The position numbers and the translations under genes are program-made. This document shows, piece after piece, positions 6,936-15,365 of a stretch of DNA of 37,560 bases (position 1 is the first letter of the stretch; the number at the start of each line of letters is the position of its first letter). The notes under the pieces were generated by a model. The model did no database searches. It was not told the DNA's origin and saw only the letters and a program-made list of their open reading frames with translations. The stretch is from Oceanospirillaceae bacterium (GTDB lineage Bacteria > Pseudomonadota > Gammaproteobacteria > Pseudomonadales > Balneatricaceae): contig DPHB01000032.1 in assembly GCA_003521845.1 (NCBI GenBank), positions 79,796 through 117,355 on the forward strand, written 5' to 3'.

Positions 6936-7862
6936 CTACGCTAAGTGCAATGGGTGTGACTTACGCAGGAGCTCCTGCTTTAAAAAATTTATGAAACAGG
7001 TGAGGGCTATATACTGGTGTCGATCTTGCCATACGATACCTAAATTCATACTAGGGATTGGTTCTTCTACGGGTCGAGATAGAATACGTGTGCCATCTAC
7101 CGACCAAGGTCGGTAGAGAAGATCTGAGAGAAGTGCTACGCCATGTTCTCTAGCGACAAAGTTACGGATTGCTTCAACAGATTCGGTTCGTAATTTAATG
7201 TTGGGTTTGCATCCATAGCGTCGCCATATTTGAATAACATTTTGCTCCGCTTCATCTAGTGTAAGCAGAATAATCCTTTCTTTCTCGATTTCTTTAATGG
7301 ATACACTAGAAAAAGCAGAAAATCGGTGGTTTTCTGAACACCATAACGTGCGTTCTGATCGAAATAAACTTTGCACTTTCAAACCGCGTTGAGAGCTTAG
7401 ATTGGAAGTAATAATGAATGCTAAGTCGATATTTTGGTCTTCTAATTGTTTCTCGAGATGGACACGAGAATCTTCAATTAACTCTATATCAATGCCAGGA
7501 TAGATGCGTTCAAATTGATTTAGAGGTCCCGCTAATAGATAGCTTAAAACAGTTACAGAGGCGCCTATTCTCAATTTTCCTTCTATATTTTGGGTTTTGT
7601 TTTGAAAGGAAAATATCGAGTCGTTGGCGCGCCTTAAAATTGACCTAGCATTGTCCAGAAAACGATGTCCATCATAAGTAAGGCTTACTCCTGATCGATG
7701 ACGATCAAACAGCTTAGCTTGCAATATATCTTCTAAATTTTTTACTGCTTCAGCGACTGCAGATGGGCTCATGTGAACCTTTTCTGCAGCCAGTTGTATT
7801 TTTCCAGTTTCTGCTGTTGCTACAAAATAACGTAGTTGCCTAAGGGTTACGGGTGTGTCCAT
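6936..7862 (-). CDS. LysR-family regulator of the creatinine/creatine island
   Basis: 308 residues. An N-terminal winged helix-turn-helix (LRQLRYFVATAETGKIQLAAEKVHMSPSAVAEAVKNLE, described by positions 7-45) is followed by a periplasmic-binding-protein-like effector domain (about 90-300). It is divergent from the creatininase gene with 165 bases between, the classic arrangement for a LysR activator controlling the neighbouring pathway. The ligand is likely creatinine, creatine or a product, inferred from context. A small inverted repeat at 7933-7947 in the shared intergenic region could be an operator. The DNA here is AT-richer than the flanking fnr and hut genes, in keeping with transfer of the island. 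Confidence 0.85.
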   Translation of the reverse strand: MDTPVTLRQLRYFVATAETGKIQLAAEKVHMSPSAVAEAVKNLEDILQAKLFDRHRSGVSLTYDGHRFLDNARSILRRANDSIFSFQNKTQNIEGKLRIGASVTVLSYLLAGPLNQFERIYPGIDIELIEDSRVHLEKQLEDQNIDLAFIITSNLSSQRGLKVQSLFRSERTLWCSENHRFSAFSSVSIKEIEKERIILLTLDEAEQNVIQIWRRYGCKPNIKLRTESVEAIRNFVAREHGVALLSDLLYRPWSVDGTRILSRPVEEPIPSMNLGIVWQDRHQYIALTCFINFLKQELLRKSHPLHLA

Positions 7863-7932
7863 GATCGATCCTCTAGCTGGTTCTTTGTGACTAGCACTGT
7901 AGCACCAAAAATAACAACAGTAAAAGTAAGGT

Positions 7933-7947
7933 CACGGTTTTTCCGTG
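7933..7947. promoter_or_regulatory. inverted repeat in the LysR/creatininase gap
   Basis: CACGG TTTTT CCGTG lies midway between the divergent starts at 7862 and 8028. It may be a regulator site; no experimental consensus is available. Confidence 0.3.
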
Positions 7948-8027
7948 GTCAAACGTTGGGATAACTCATTTTACTAATTTGGGATTCTGGAAGTAGACTC
8001 GAGGTATTGTAAATATATTGATCCATT

Positions 8028-8846
8028 ATGGTGATTCAAGTGAATGCTCTTGCTGACTTAGACTGGAAAACTTATCAAGCTATTGTTACTGCACCCCAAT
8101 CGGTGATTTTTTTGCCTATCGGCGCCCTTGAACAGCATGGTCCTCACATGTCGATGAATCCTGACGTACTTATTCCTCAAGCAATAGCGGAAGGGGCCTG
8201 TGAATTGCTAGACAATGCCTTAGTGGCGCCACCTATTGCTTATGGTTATAAGTCACAGCAACAGTCGGGAGGAGGAAATCATCTGCCAGGTACGACTAGC
8301 CTTGATGGCGACACGTTAACCCAAACGGTACGAGATGTGATTAAGGAATTTGCTCGTCACGGATCTAGACAAGTTGTGCTGATGAATGGTCATTACGAAA
8401 ACTCAATGTTTGTCGTGGAAGGGATTGATTTAGCCTTGCGTGAGTTAGGTTGGGGCGGCATACATGACATGAAAGTGATGATTTTATCCTATTGGGACTT
8501 TGTTACTGATGCCACCATCGAAGCTTTATATCCACAAGGGTTTACCGGGTGGGATATTGAACATGGAGGGGTTTTGGAGACCTCTTTGATGTTACACCTT
8601 TATCCTCATTTGGTAGATATGAGCAAAGTGGTTGATCATCCGCCAGCAGAATTTCCAGCGTACGATATGTTTCCTGTTGAACCAAATTTGACACCCGCCT
8701 CGGGGACGCTTTCTTCAGCAAAACAAGCAAGCGCAGAAAAAGGCCTTTTATTATTTGGGGTTTGTTCTAGCGGTATTGCGAATGCTGTTAAAGAAAAATT
8801 CCAATCCAATTCTGCCGTATTAACGAGTCATTCTTACGTGGCTTAG
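8028..8846 (+). CDS. creatininase (creatinine amidohydrolase)
   Basis: 272 residues, close to the usual 260. The family metal-binding motifs are present: GALEQHGPHMSMNPDVLIP supplies Glu, His and Asp, NGHYENS supplies His and Glu, and EHGGVLETSLML is the conserved C-terminal segment. Creatininase reversibly opens the creatinine ring to creatine using two metal ions. The assignment is strengthened by a creatinase gene at the far end of the same cluster; other creatininase-fold amidases (for example of mycofactocin or riboflavin pathways) are less likely here. No good ribosome site precedes the ATG at 8028, so translation may be weak or the start uncertain. First gene of an apparent six-gene operon. 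Confidence 0.88.
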   Translation: MVIQVNALADLDWKTYQAIVTAPQSVIFLPIGALEQHGPHMSMNPDVLIPQAIAEGACELLDNALVAPPIAYGYKSQQQSGGGNHLPGTTSLDGDTLTQTVRDVIKEFARHGSRQVVLMNGHYENSMFVVEGIDLALRELGWGGIHDMKVMILSYWDFVTDATIEALYPQGFTGWDIEHGGVLETSLMLHLYPHLVDMSKVVDHPPAEFPAYDMFPVEPNLTPASGTLSSAKQASAEKGLLLFGVCSSGIANAVKEKFQSNSAVLTSHSYVA

Positions 8847-8901
8847 TAGAGGTGGAAGATTACTTACGCGTATTAACGCGAGTTTAACTAAGGTGAAAAT
8901 A

Positions 8902-10044
8902 ATGAAAAAAATACCAGAAGCTCTTAACCTTTCCCGACGCAGGTTTATGCAATCCACCGGTAGCATAGCCGCAGCGACCGCTTTCCCGATGATTATAACA
9001 TCAAACAAGTCTTTAGCAGCGCCTACCGAGCTCAATATGCTAGCTTGGTATGGGCATGGAGAGCAAGACGTAGTTGCGGAATTCGAAGCAATGCATAACG
9101 TTAAGTTTCGGCCTAAATACTACGCGGGTGGGGACAACATGCTGGCGCTTATTGCGCAATCGCCACCAGGTACTTATGACATTATATTGTCCGACGGCGA
9201 ATTCGTTCAGCAGCTTAATGAAGCTGACTACATTGAACAGTTAGATCACAATGACTACCCGATAGATGACTTTATCCACGATGATTTTAAACAATTTCCA
9301 GGACACTGGCGTGACGGAAAATTGTATTCGGCTATGGTTCGTTTTGGCCACTTAGGCGTGGCTTATAATCGCAATGTTCTTTCCCTTGAGGAAGCCATGA
9401 GTTATGAATGTTACTGGAACGAGAAGGTCGCTGGCAAGGTTGGGCATTTCGACTGGCACTTGCCTACGTTAGGAATGATGAGTCTATACAATGGGAATAA
9501 GACACCTTTTGATATTAGTGCGGATGCATGGGCTCAGGTTCAAGCCACCACTATGTCGCTACGACCACAAGCGGGAGGCTTCTTTGATTATGGTGGCACC
9601 TTCAACTCCCTAAAGAACGGTGAAATGTTGGCTATGTGTGGCATAGGAGATTGGATTACTGGTGTATTGGAAAGGGATGGTGCTCCAGTAACTTCAGTGG
9701 TTCCGAAAGAGGGAGGCATTCAGTGGACTGAATCTTATTGTATTGGCAAAGGTTCAAAACATGGTGATTTAGCCAATGAATTTATTAAGTATATGCTATC
9801 CCCTAAAGGGCAGGTGCGTTCTGCTGAGATGGCTGCCTACCCCGCTTTCTGTGTGACTAAAGCTGGTCAAAACGAATTGAGCAATGTAAATCTGAAAGAG
9901 GCATTGCGTACGGGACAAGTGGATGGGGCGGCCAATAATCCAGTGACATTGATCAATGAAGGTCGCATTCACTACCGTGATATTCCTAGCCAGCAAAGCT
10001 TGGAAGACTGGAATGATTTTTGGTCTGAATACAAAAACGCTTAA
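8902..10044 (+). CDS. ABC transporter substrate-binding protein, spermidine/putrescine type
   Basis: 380 residues from ATG 8902 (AAGGTG 6 bases upstream; an in-frame GTG at 8893 overlaps that site). The N-terminus has a twin-arginine signal, LSRRRFMQS, then a hydrophobic stretch ending near SLAAP, so export of a folded protein by Tat is predicted. The mature part resembles PotD/PotF-like binding proteins: LNMLAWYGHG, a DIILSDGEFVQQL strand-loop, and a C-terminal GKGSKHGDLANEFIKYMLSP segment. In this cluster the ligand is probably creatinine or creatine rather than a polyamine; that is inference from the two flanking enzymes. Confidence 0.85.
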   Translation: MKKIPEALNLSRRRFMQSTGSIAAATAFPMIITSNKSLAAPTELNMLAWYGHGEQDVVAEFEAMHNVKFRPKYYAGGDNMLALIAQSPPGTYDIILSDGEFVQQLNEADYIEQLDHNDYPIDDFIHDDFKQFPGHWRDGKLYSAMVRFGHLGVAYNRNVLSLEEAMSYECYWNEKVAGKVGHFDWHLPTLGMMSLYNGNKTPFDISADAWAQVQATTMSLRPQAGGFFDYGGTFNSLKNGEMLAMCGIGDWITGVLERDGAPVTSVVPKEGGIQWTESYCIGKGSKHGDLANEFIKYMLSPKGQVRSAEMAAYPAFCVTKAGQNELSNVNLKEALRTGQVDGAANNPVTLINEGRIHYRDIPSQQSLEDWNDFWSEYKNA

Positions 10045-10129
10045 TTGCAATCAACATGTCTATAGGAAGGTGAATACTGTTATTTACCTTCCTCTTTTCA
10101 TTATTCATTCATTTAAGAAAGTACTTTTC

Positions 10130-11011
10130 ATGGCAAAGCTCACACCCAATATACCGAGTAAAACTAGGTTCAATCTGGACGTATATGCCTTAACTTGGAG
10201 GCTACCTGTAATTATATGGCAACTGGTGTTTTTTATAGCGCCCTTGTTATTTATGATTGCGATGTCTTTTTTTCTTGTCAAAAACTATCGTATGGTTGAG
10301 GCCTTCGAATTTGTTAACTGGGCAAAAATGTTTTCTAAAGGCTATTTTTGGAATAGTTATGGCCTATCTATTGGTCTAGCTCTAATGGCCACATTTTGTG
10401 CGACGGTTATTGCATTTCCCGCCGCCTATGCACTAGCTTATAAGGTTTCTGAAACCACCCGTCGATGGGCTATTTTTTTCCTTATTATCCCCTTCTTTAC
10501 TAGCTACTTGGTACGAACTTTCTCCTGGTATGTGTTGTTGGCAGAAAGTGGGATCGTCAATGAGCTATTAAGCTACATTGGCCTTGGACCATTTACGATG
10601 TTGAATACAACTTTCGGCACTTTGGTCGGGTATTTAACCTTAACGTTGCCCCTGGTGATTATTTTACAGACTTTGTCGATGGCTAACATTGATAAAAACC
10701 TTATCGAAGCAGCCCATAATTTGGGAGCGAACACGGCTCGTACAATTATTGAAGTTATCATTCCGGCCGCGAAAGTCGGATTAATAGTTGGAGCTTTGTT
10801 TTGTTTTATTTTGAGCTTTGGTGATTTCGTGAGCCCATATTACTTGGGAGGCTCAAAACCACCGACTTTGTCTATTCTCATAATTGATACTACAAAATCC
10901 GGTCAGCAATGGCCAAGAGCGGCAGTAATTGCGGTCACAATGATGGTGACTTTAATGGTTGTGGCTTTTACCGCTATCAAACTTGCTTACGGGAAAAAGG
11001 TAAAGTCATGA
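10130..11011 (+). CDS. ABC transporter permease, PotB type
   Basis: 293 residues from ATG 10130; longer in-frame starts (GTG 10070, or 9956 inside the preceding gene) exist, but family similarity begins near this ATG. GTG 10070 has a stronger AGGAAG site, so the start is not certain. Six membrane segments are expected (WQLVFFIAPLLFMIAMSFF, LALMATFCATVIAFPAAY and others). The cytoplasmic coupling loop EAAHNLGANTARTI is the EAA motif that contacts the ATPase. It pairs with the following permease in an inner-membrane importer. Confidence 0.85.
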   Translation: MAKLTPNIPSKTRFNLDVYALTWRLPVIIWQLVFFIAPLLFMIAMSFFLVKNYRMVEAFEFVNWAKMFSKGYFWNSYGLSIGLALMATFCATVIAFPAAYALAYKVSETTRRWAIFFLIIPFFTSYLVRTFSWYVLLAESGIVNELLSYIGLGPFTMLNTTFGTLVGYLTLTLPLVIILQTLSMANIDKNLIEAAHNLGANTARTIIEVIIPAAKVGLIVGALFCFILSFGDFVSPYYLGGSKPPTLSILIIDTTKSGQQWPRAAVIAVTMMVTLMVVAFTAIKLAYGKKVKS

Positions 11012-11802
11012 GTGATAAAATTACTTTGTGGGGACTACGATCTTACCTACTCATTGTTTTTGTTTTTGTTTTTGCGCCGATTGTTACCAGTATTGTATTT
11101 TCATTCAATTCGGACCGTTTTCCTTCATTGCCTTTAGGTGATTTCACTTGGAAGTGGTATGCCAAGGTTTACGCCAATCCTGATATATGGGAAGCAATAA
11201 AGACGAGTATTTTTGTGGCAATTAGCTCTTCTGTATTGGCTACCATTATTGGTTTTTGCACAGCCTATACGGACTACCGTTATAACTTCCGTTTTAAGAA
11301 TGTTTATTTGGCATTAGCTTTACTGCCTCCCACTATACCACTATTGATTTTGGCTTTGGCTATGTTGGCTTGGTTGTCACGTATTGGTGCGTCAGGGCAA
11401 GTTTGGTCCATTATTATTGCCCATACGGTGCTTTGCGCGCCATTTGCCATGGCTGTCATTCGTTTGCGGCTGCAACAGATGAATCAAGATCTGGAATCGG
11501 CGGCTTGGAATCTAGGCGCTAGTGAATGGGCCGCCATGCGCTATGTAGTATTTCCTTTCACGGTGCCCGCTATAGTTTCAGCTTTGTGTTTGACGATGGC
11601 CGTATCTTTTGATGAATTTGCCATTGCATGGTTTGTTTCAGGCCTAACTAAAACAGTTCCAGTAACTATTTTAGAAATTTTACAGGGAAATGTAGACCCC
11701 CAGATTAATGCAATCGGATCTTTTGTCTTTGCCACCACTATGACACTTGTCATCGTGGCTCAACTGTTCTTTACCTTTAAAAAACCTACTGTAAGTCAGT
11801 AG
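11008..11802 (+). CDS. ABC transporter permease, PotC type
   Basis: 264 residues from ATG 11008, which overlaps the stop of the first permease as ATGA and so is translationally coupled. An upstream in-frame ATG at 10909 lies inside the preceding gene and is not used. Membrane segments include YLLIVFVFVFAPIVTSIVFSF and IWEAIKTSIFVAISSSVLATIIGF. The EAA-type loop is ESAAWNLGASEWAAM. With the PotB-type partner it forms the channel of the polyamine-class importer proposed to carry creatinine or creatine. Confidence 0.88.
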   Translation: MSDKITLWGLRSYLLIVFVFVFAPIVTSIVFSFNSDRFPSLPLGDFTWKWYAKVYANPDIWEAIKTSIFVAISSSVLATIIGFCTAYTDYRYNFRFKNVYLALALLPPTIPLLILALAMLAWLSRIGASGQVWSIIIAHTVLCAPFAMAVIRLRLQQMNQDLESAAWNLGASEWAAMRYVVFPFTVPAIVSALCLTMAVSFDEFAIAWFVSGLTKTVPVTILEILQGNVDPQINAIGSFVFATTMTLVIVAQLFFTFKKPTVSQ

Positions 11803-11816
11803 TAGGAGTACGATCA

Positions 11817-12902
11817 ATGAATCAACCCCAAGTTGTGTTGGAAAATGTCACAAAATATTTTGGAAACCAGTTGGCAGTTAAACCGTTAAACCTTGAAATC
11901 CAGGCAGGTGAGTTTATAGCCATAATGGGCTCTAGTGGCTGTGGTAAAACAACCACATTGAGAATGCTTGCCGGCTTGGAAGCACCGAGTGAAGGCGAAA
12001 TACGCCTTAATAACTTGCGCATGAATGAGCTTAAGGCTCATGAGCGTGAAACTCCTTTGGTATGGCAGTCTTTGGCACTATTTCCTTTCTTAACGGTGCA
12101 AGAAAATGTTGAATTTGGCTTAAAGATGCGAAATGTGCCTAAAGCTGAAAAGGCTGCACGTGCTTTGAAGTGGTTAAAGCGTATGGAGATAGATCAATTT
12201 GCTGACAGAAGTATTGACCAGCTTTCTGGAGGGCAGCGTCAGCGCGTCGCTTTGGCGCGCGCTTTGGTTACTGAACCACCAGTATTGTTATTAGATGAAC
12301 CATTAAGCGCCTTAGATGCAAGCCTAGTCGTGCGAATGCAGTCGGTTTTAACGCGACTACAAAAGGAATTGGGAATCACCTTTATATATGTGACTCACAG
12401 CCACTCAGAAGCGTTCGCTATGGCAGATCGTATCGTCATAATGAGTGAAGGATTTGTAGAGCAGGTAGGTACGGCACAGGAAATTTATCGGGAGCCATCC
12501 AGTCGTTTTGTCGCTGAATTTGTAGGTACTAACAATATTATTGAAGCCAGTGTGCTGGATCAAAAAGGACACCAATGGCGGTGTCAGTCACCTGTAGGTG
12601 ACATTATGATTGATCAAATTCCCGAAGTAGATAGCGCAAACAGTCTCGATGTGGATTTAATAATTGGCGCAGACTTAATCACCATAGAAGAAAAAGGCTG
12701 TAAGAGTGATAACAATATCATGGCAGATTTTGTGGGTGAAGAGTTCACCGGCTCCGTTGCAACACTTTACTTTGAGCTTGGTAATGGTGAGGAAATGAAA
12801 GTGCAAAAACAGCAGCGTTATATTGCTAATTTAAACTTAAAACAAGGGCAATCATACAGGTTAAGTTTTTCTGCTGCCGATGTTTACTGTTTAGTCCGTT
12901 GA
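11817..12902 (+). CDS. ABC transporter ATPase, PotA type
   Basis: 361 residues. Walker A is GSSGCGKTT (about 38-46), the signature is LSGGQRQRVALARAL, Walker B is VLLLDEPLSALD, and the switch His is in YVTHSHSEA. A C-terminal TOBE-like domain (about 240-361) is more diverged than in PotA proper. It starts 15 bases after the second permease behind a TAGGAG ribosome site. It powers the importer encoded by the three preceding genes. The Q-loop sits in VWQSLALFPFLTV. Confidence 0.92.
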   Translation: MNQPQVVLENVTKYFGNQLAVKPLNLEIQAGEFIAIMGSSGCGKTTTLRMLAGLEAPSEGEIRLNNLRMNELKAHERETPLVWQSLALFPFLTVQENVEFGLKMRNVPKAEKAARALKWLKRMEIDQFADRSIDQLSGGQRQRVALARALVTEPPVLLLDEPLSALDASLVVRMQSVLTRLQKELGITFIYVTHSHSEAFAMADRIVIMSEGFVEQVGTAQEIYREPSSRFVAEFVGTNNIIEASVLDQKGHQWRCQSPVGDIMIDQIPEVDSANSLDVDLIIGADLITIEEKGCKSDNNIMADFVGEEFTGSVATLYFELGNGEEMKVQKQQRYIANLNLKQGQSYRLSFSAADVYCLVR

Positions 12903-12970
12903 AAACATTAAATGATAGCCGCAAACGACCATCTCTCAATTCAACAATATTTTGATGCAAAAGGATAATT

Positions 12971-14185
12971 ATGAATAGATTAAATAGACCTCAAACAATT
13001 AATTTCGAAAACGGAGTAAAGGATAAACCAACTTTCTCGGCAGCCGAAATGGAAGGGCGCATTAAGAAGCTGCGTAACTGCATGAGCTTAGCCAATGTGG
13101 ACGTTGCTTTGTTTACGTCAATTCACAACATCAACTACTATGCTGATTTTGTATATTGCTCATTTGGGCGCCCTTATGGGTTAGTTGTTACCCATGATGC
13201 ACACACAACGGTGAGTGCTAATATTGATGGTGGCCAGCCCTGGCGCCAAAGTTTTGCCGATAATATAGTTTATACAGATTGGCAGCAGGATAACTATTTT
13301 CGTGCTTTACAAAAACTGATACCTAGCAAGGCTCGAGTTGGCATTGAATATGATCACCTTACTTTGGAGCGTCGGGAAAAATTAGCGGATATGTTACCGC
13401 ATGTTGAATTCGTTGATATTGGCGTGCCAACTATGAAATTGCGCATGATAAAGTCCGTTGAAGAACAAGCCCTAATTCGCCAAGGTGCGAGGATTTCTGA
13501 TATAGGTGGCGCTGCTTGTGTCGAGGCTATTGCAGAAGGAGTACCAGAATACGAAGTGGCTTTGCACTCCACACAAGCTATGGTCCGAGCTATCGCTAAT
13601 ACCTATCCACACTCTGAATTGATGGATACTTGGACATGGTTTCAATCGGGTATTAATACTGATGGGGCTCATAACCCAGTAACTACGCGCCGTATTCAAA
13701 AGGGTGACATTCTTAGTCTTAACTGCTTTTCCATGGTATCTGGATATTACCAAGCCTTAGAGCGCACGGCATTTTTTCATTCGGTTAGCAAACGCGAGTT
13801 AGAGCTATGGGAAGTGAATTGTGATGTGCATCGTAAGGGGTTGTCCTTAATCAAGCCAGGTGCAGTATGCAGCGAAATTGCTGCGGAACTGAATGAAGTT
13901 TTTCTAGAGCATAATTTACTTCAATATCGCACCTTTGGATATGGCCACTCATTTGGTTCTCTTTCTCATTACTATGGTCGAGAAGCCGGTCTAGAGCTGC
14001 GAGAAGATATTGAAACGGTATTAGAGCCGGGTATGGTTGTATCTATCGAACCTATGATTACCCTACCAGAGGGAATGGATGGTGCTGGTGGCTATCGTGA
14101 ACACGACATTTTGATTGTTACTGAAAACGGTGCTGAGAATATTACACATTTCCCATTTGGACCTGAGCACAATATTATTGCATAG
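12971..14185 (+). CDS. creatinase (creatine amidinohydrolase)
   Basis: 404 residues, one longer than the well-studied Pseudomonas putida enzyme, and closely similar over the whole length. Conserved landmarks: TSIHNINYYADFVYCSFGRPYG, SANIDGGQPWR, TWTWFQSGINTDGAHNPVTTR with the catalytic His (H234 here, H232 in the P. putida enzyme), RTFGYGHSFGSLSHYYGREAG and VVSIEPMI. It has the pita-bread fold of M24 peptidases but is metal-independent and hydrolyses creatine to sarcosine and urea. It ends the operon, 68 bases after the ATPase gene, with AAGGATAATT before the ATG. Sarcosine and urea processing genes are not in the window. Confidence 0.93.
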   Translation: MNRLNRPQTINFENGVKDKPTFSAAEMEGRIKKLRNCMSLANVDVALFTSIHNINYYADFVYCSFGRPYGLVVTHDAHTTVSANIDGGQPWRQSFADNIVYTDWQQDNYFRALQKLIPSKARVGIEYDHLTLERREKLADMLPHVEFVDIGVPTMKLRMIKSVEEQALIRQGARISDIGGAACVEAIAEGVPEYEVALHSTQAMVRAIANTYPHSELMDTWTWFQSGINTDGAHNPVTTRRIQKGDILSLNCFSMVSGYYQALERTAFFHSVSKRELELWEVNCDVHRKGLSLIKPGAVCSEIAAELNEVFLEHNLLQYRTFGYGHSFGSLSHYYGREAGLELREDIETVLEPGMVVSIEPMITLPEGMDGAGGYREHDILIVTENGAENITHFPFGPEHNIIA

Positions 14186-14288
14186 GTGTATAGGTGCTTT
14201 ATCTTTAACGAAGTACCGGCATATAACCTTACTGATTAAGTTCGAATAAACCAATTTATTTTATTAAGGTTATCGTTGGAGGCTGCTA

Positions 14289-14459
14289 GTGATAAGGTCG
14301 ACTTTTTATTCAATGATTAGGATGTCTCATCTACAGTATGCAGAAAAGATAAAAAATAAAACAATCCAGATTGTGAAAGACGAAACGACACTTTCCGCTG
14401 AAACTAAGGGCGAAACAATTAGGCCACATGAACATAGAGAGTCAGTAAAAAAGAAGTAG
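14289..14459 (+). CDS. possible 56-residue protein, unrecognised
   Basis: A short frame beginning GTG at 14289 with a strong GGAGG site (14278-14282) six bases upstream; in-frame ATGs follow at 14313 and 14322. The product is highly charged, with Lys/Glu-rich composition, no Cys, no membrane segment, and a K-K-K C-terminus. It resembles nothing I recognise. It may be a real small gene of the island or a remnant of a longer one. Apart from this, 14186-14551 contains nothing I can name. Confidence 0.25.
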   Translation: MIRSTFYSMIRMSHLQYAEKIKNKTIQIVKDETTLSAETKGETIRPHEHRESVKKK

Positions 14460-14551
14460 AAGTTAACTGGAGATATCATTCATTTCTTGTTAAATATTCC
14501 TGCAGGTTTCCTTCAGATGGACTTAAGATAGATTCCTAGGTTAGATCTTAG

Positions 14552-14577
14552 CCCCACAAAATGTGGGGTTCTTTTTT
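14552..14577 (+). terminator. rho-independent terminator
   Basis: CCCCACA (14552-14558) and TGTGGGG (14562-14568) form a perfect 7-bp GC-rich stem with an AAA loop, followed by TTC and six Ts. It would end transcription of the creatinine/creatine operon or of a small transcript after it. Confidence 0.85.
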
Positions 14578-14623
14578 GGTGCACCATGTATGGCGCGTAG
14601 CACCTTAATTGGTGCTGTTCCAG

Positions 14624-14720
14624 CACACGTGGTGGTGGCTGGATGACTTGGTGGTGAAAGTCCATTATCAGTCCGACAAGGGGAATGATTAGCTGAACAG
14701 CAAGGGTGTCTCAGTGGGCT
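14624..14720 (+). mobile_element. probable group II intron 5' (domain I) remnant
   Basis: The stretch contains CTTGGTGGTGAAAGTCC and, 36 bases later, CAGCAAGGGTGTCTC. These spaced blocks are characteristic of the domain I region of many bacterial group II introns. No reverse transcriptase frame and no domain V hairpin follow; the sequence runs after about 20 bases into the duplicated hydroxylase 3' end. It is therefore a truncated, inactive fragment. Recognition is from memory of intron sequences and not from an alignment. Confidence 0.45.
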
Positions 14721-14737
14721 TTTGCCCCGATTTCATG

Positions 14738-14827
14738 CGTATGTTGGTGGTGCTAGCCTACAATACCGAGCCTAATGTGAGTCTGTCTGAATCGGCGCGC
14801 ATGACTTTTTATGGTCGTTTAGGCTAA
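14738..14827 (+). pseudogene. 3' fragment of a HalD-like hydroxylase gene (duplicate of 6751-6840)
   Basis: These 90 bases match the last 90 bases of the hydroxylase gene at 6061-6840, with one internal difference and a few in the last four codons; the frame and stop position are preserved (TAA here, TAG there). No start or catalytic region precedes it. It is either the stump of a second, almost identical gene or one of two repeats left when the creatinine/creatine island entered. Confidence 0.85.
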
Positions 14828-14909
14828 GCTTTTACGATTGTTTTTGTCAGACCATGTTTCATTAAGGCAGCTACACAGAAATAACTACAGGTCCCAGACT
14901 TGTACCTAG

Positions 14910-15365
14910 TTACAAGGCAGATGATACGGGCGGCTCAAATATCACCCCACAACTTGGCGCCATGGCTACAGCATCGCGAGCGTTACCAACGTTGTTGAGC
15001 TTACGATATAGCTCTACCAATTGCCCAGCAGGCTCTGCCCAGAAGAGTGCCGTTATGGGTTTGCCCGAATTGTTAAAAAAGGAATGTGGAATGCCGCGGG
15101 GCAGGTGCCCTGTTTCGCCTTTACGCACCAGACTTTGCTTACCGTTAATAACCACATCCATATCGCCATCAAGAGGCATCAAGAATTCATCCTGCTCGGT
15201 GTGCGTATGTGGTGGGACAAAGGTCTCCTCTGGAAATATCGCATACCAGCAAAACACATCGGCGCTGATATGTTTAGGAATATATACTTGCCCCAAGACA
15301 TTCCAGACCACGCCATCCAGGCCAATAGCATCATGGGTAACATCAGGTATGGTGATTTTTTTCAT
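14910..15365 (-). CDS. single-domain cupin protein
   Basis: 151 residues. The cupin barrel has motif 1 PPHTHTEQDEFLMPLDGDMDV (His, His, Glu metal ligands) and motif 2 GHLPRGIPHSFFNNSG with the final His. The metal site looks intact, so it could be an enzyme (dioxygenase, isomerase) or a ligand-binding protein. Its start overlaps the stop of the preceding sulfatase-family gene by four bases (ATGA on the minus strand), so the two are coupled and likely act on the same compound. The substrate is unknown. Confidence 0.8.
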   Translation of the reverse strand: MKKITIPDVTHDAIGLDGVVWNVLGQVYIPKHISADVFCWYAIFPEETFVPPHTHTEQDEFLMPLDGDMDVVINGKQSLVRKGETGHLPRGIPHSFFNNSGKPITALFWAEPAGQLVELYRKLNNVGNARDAVAMAPSCGVIFEPPVSSAL

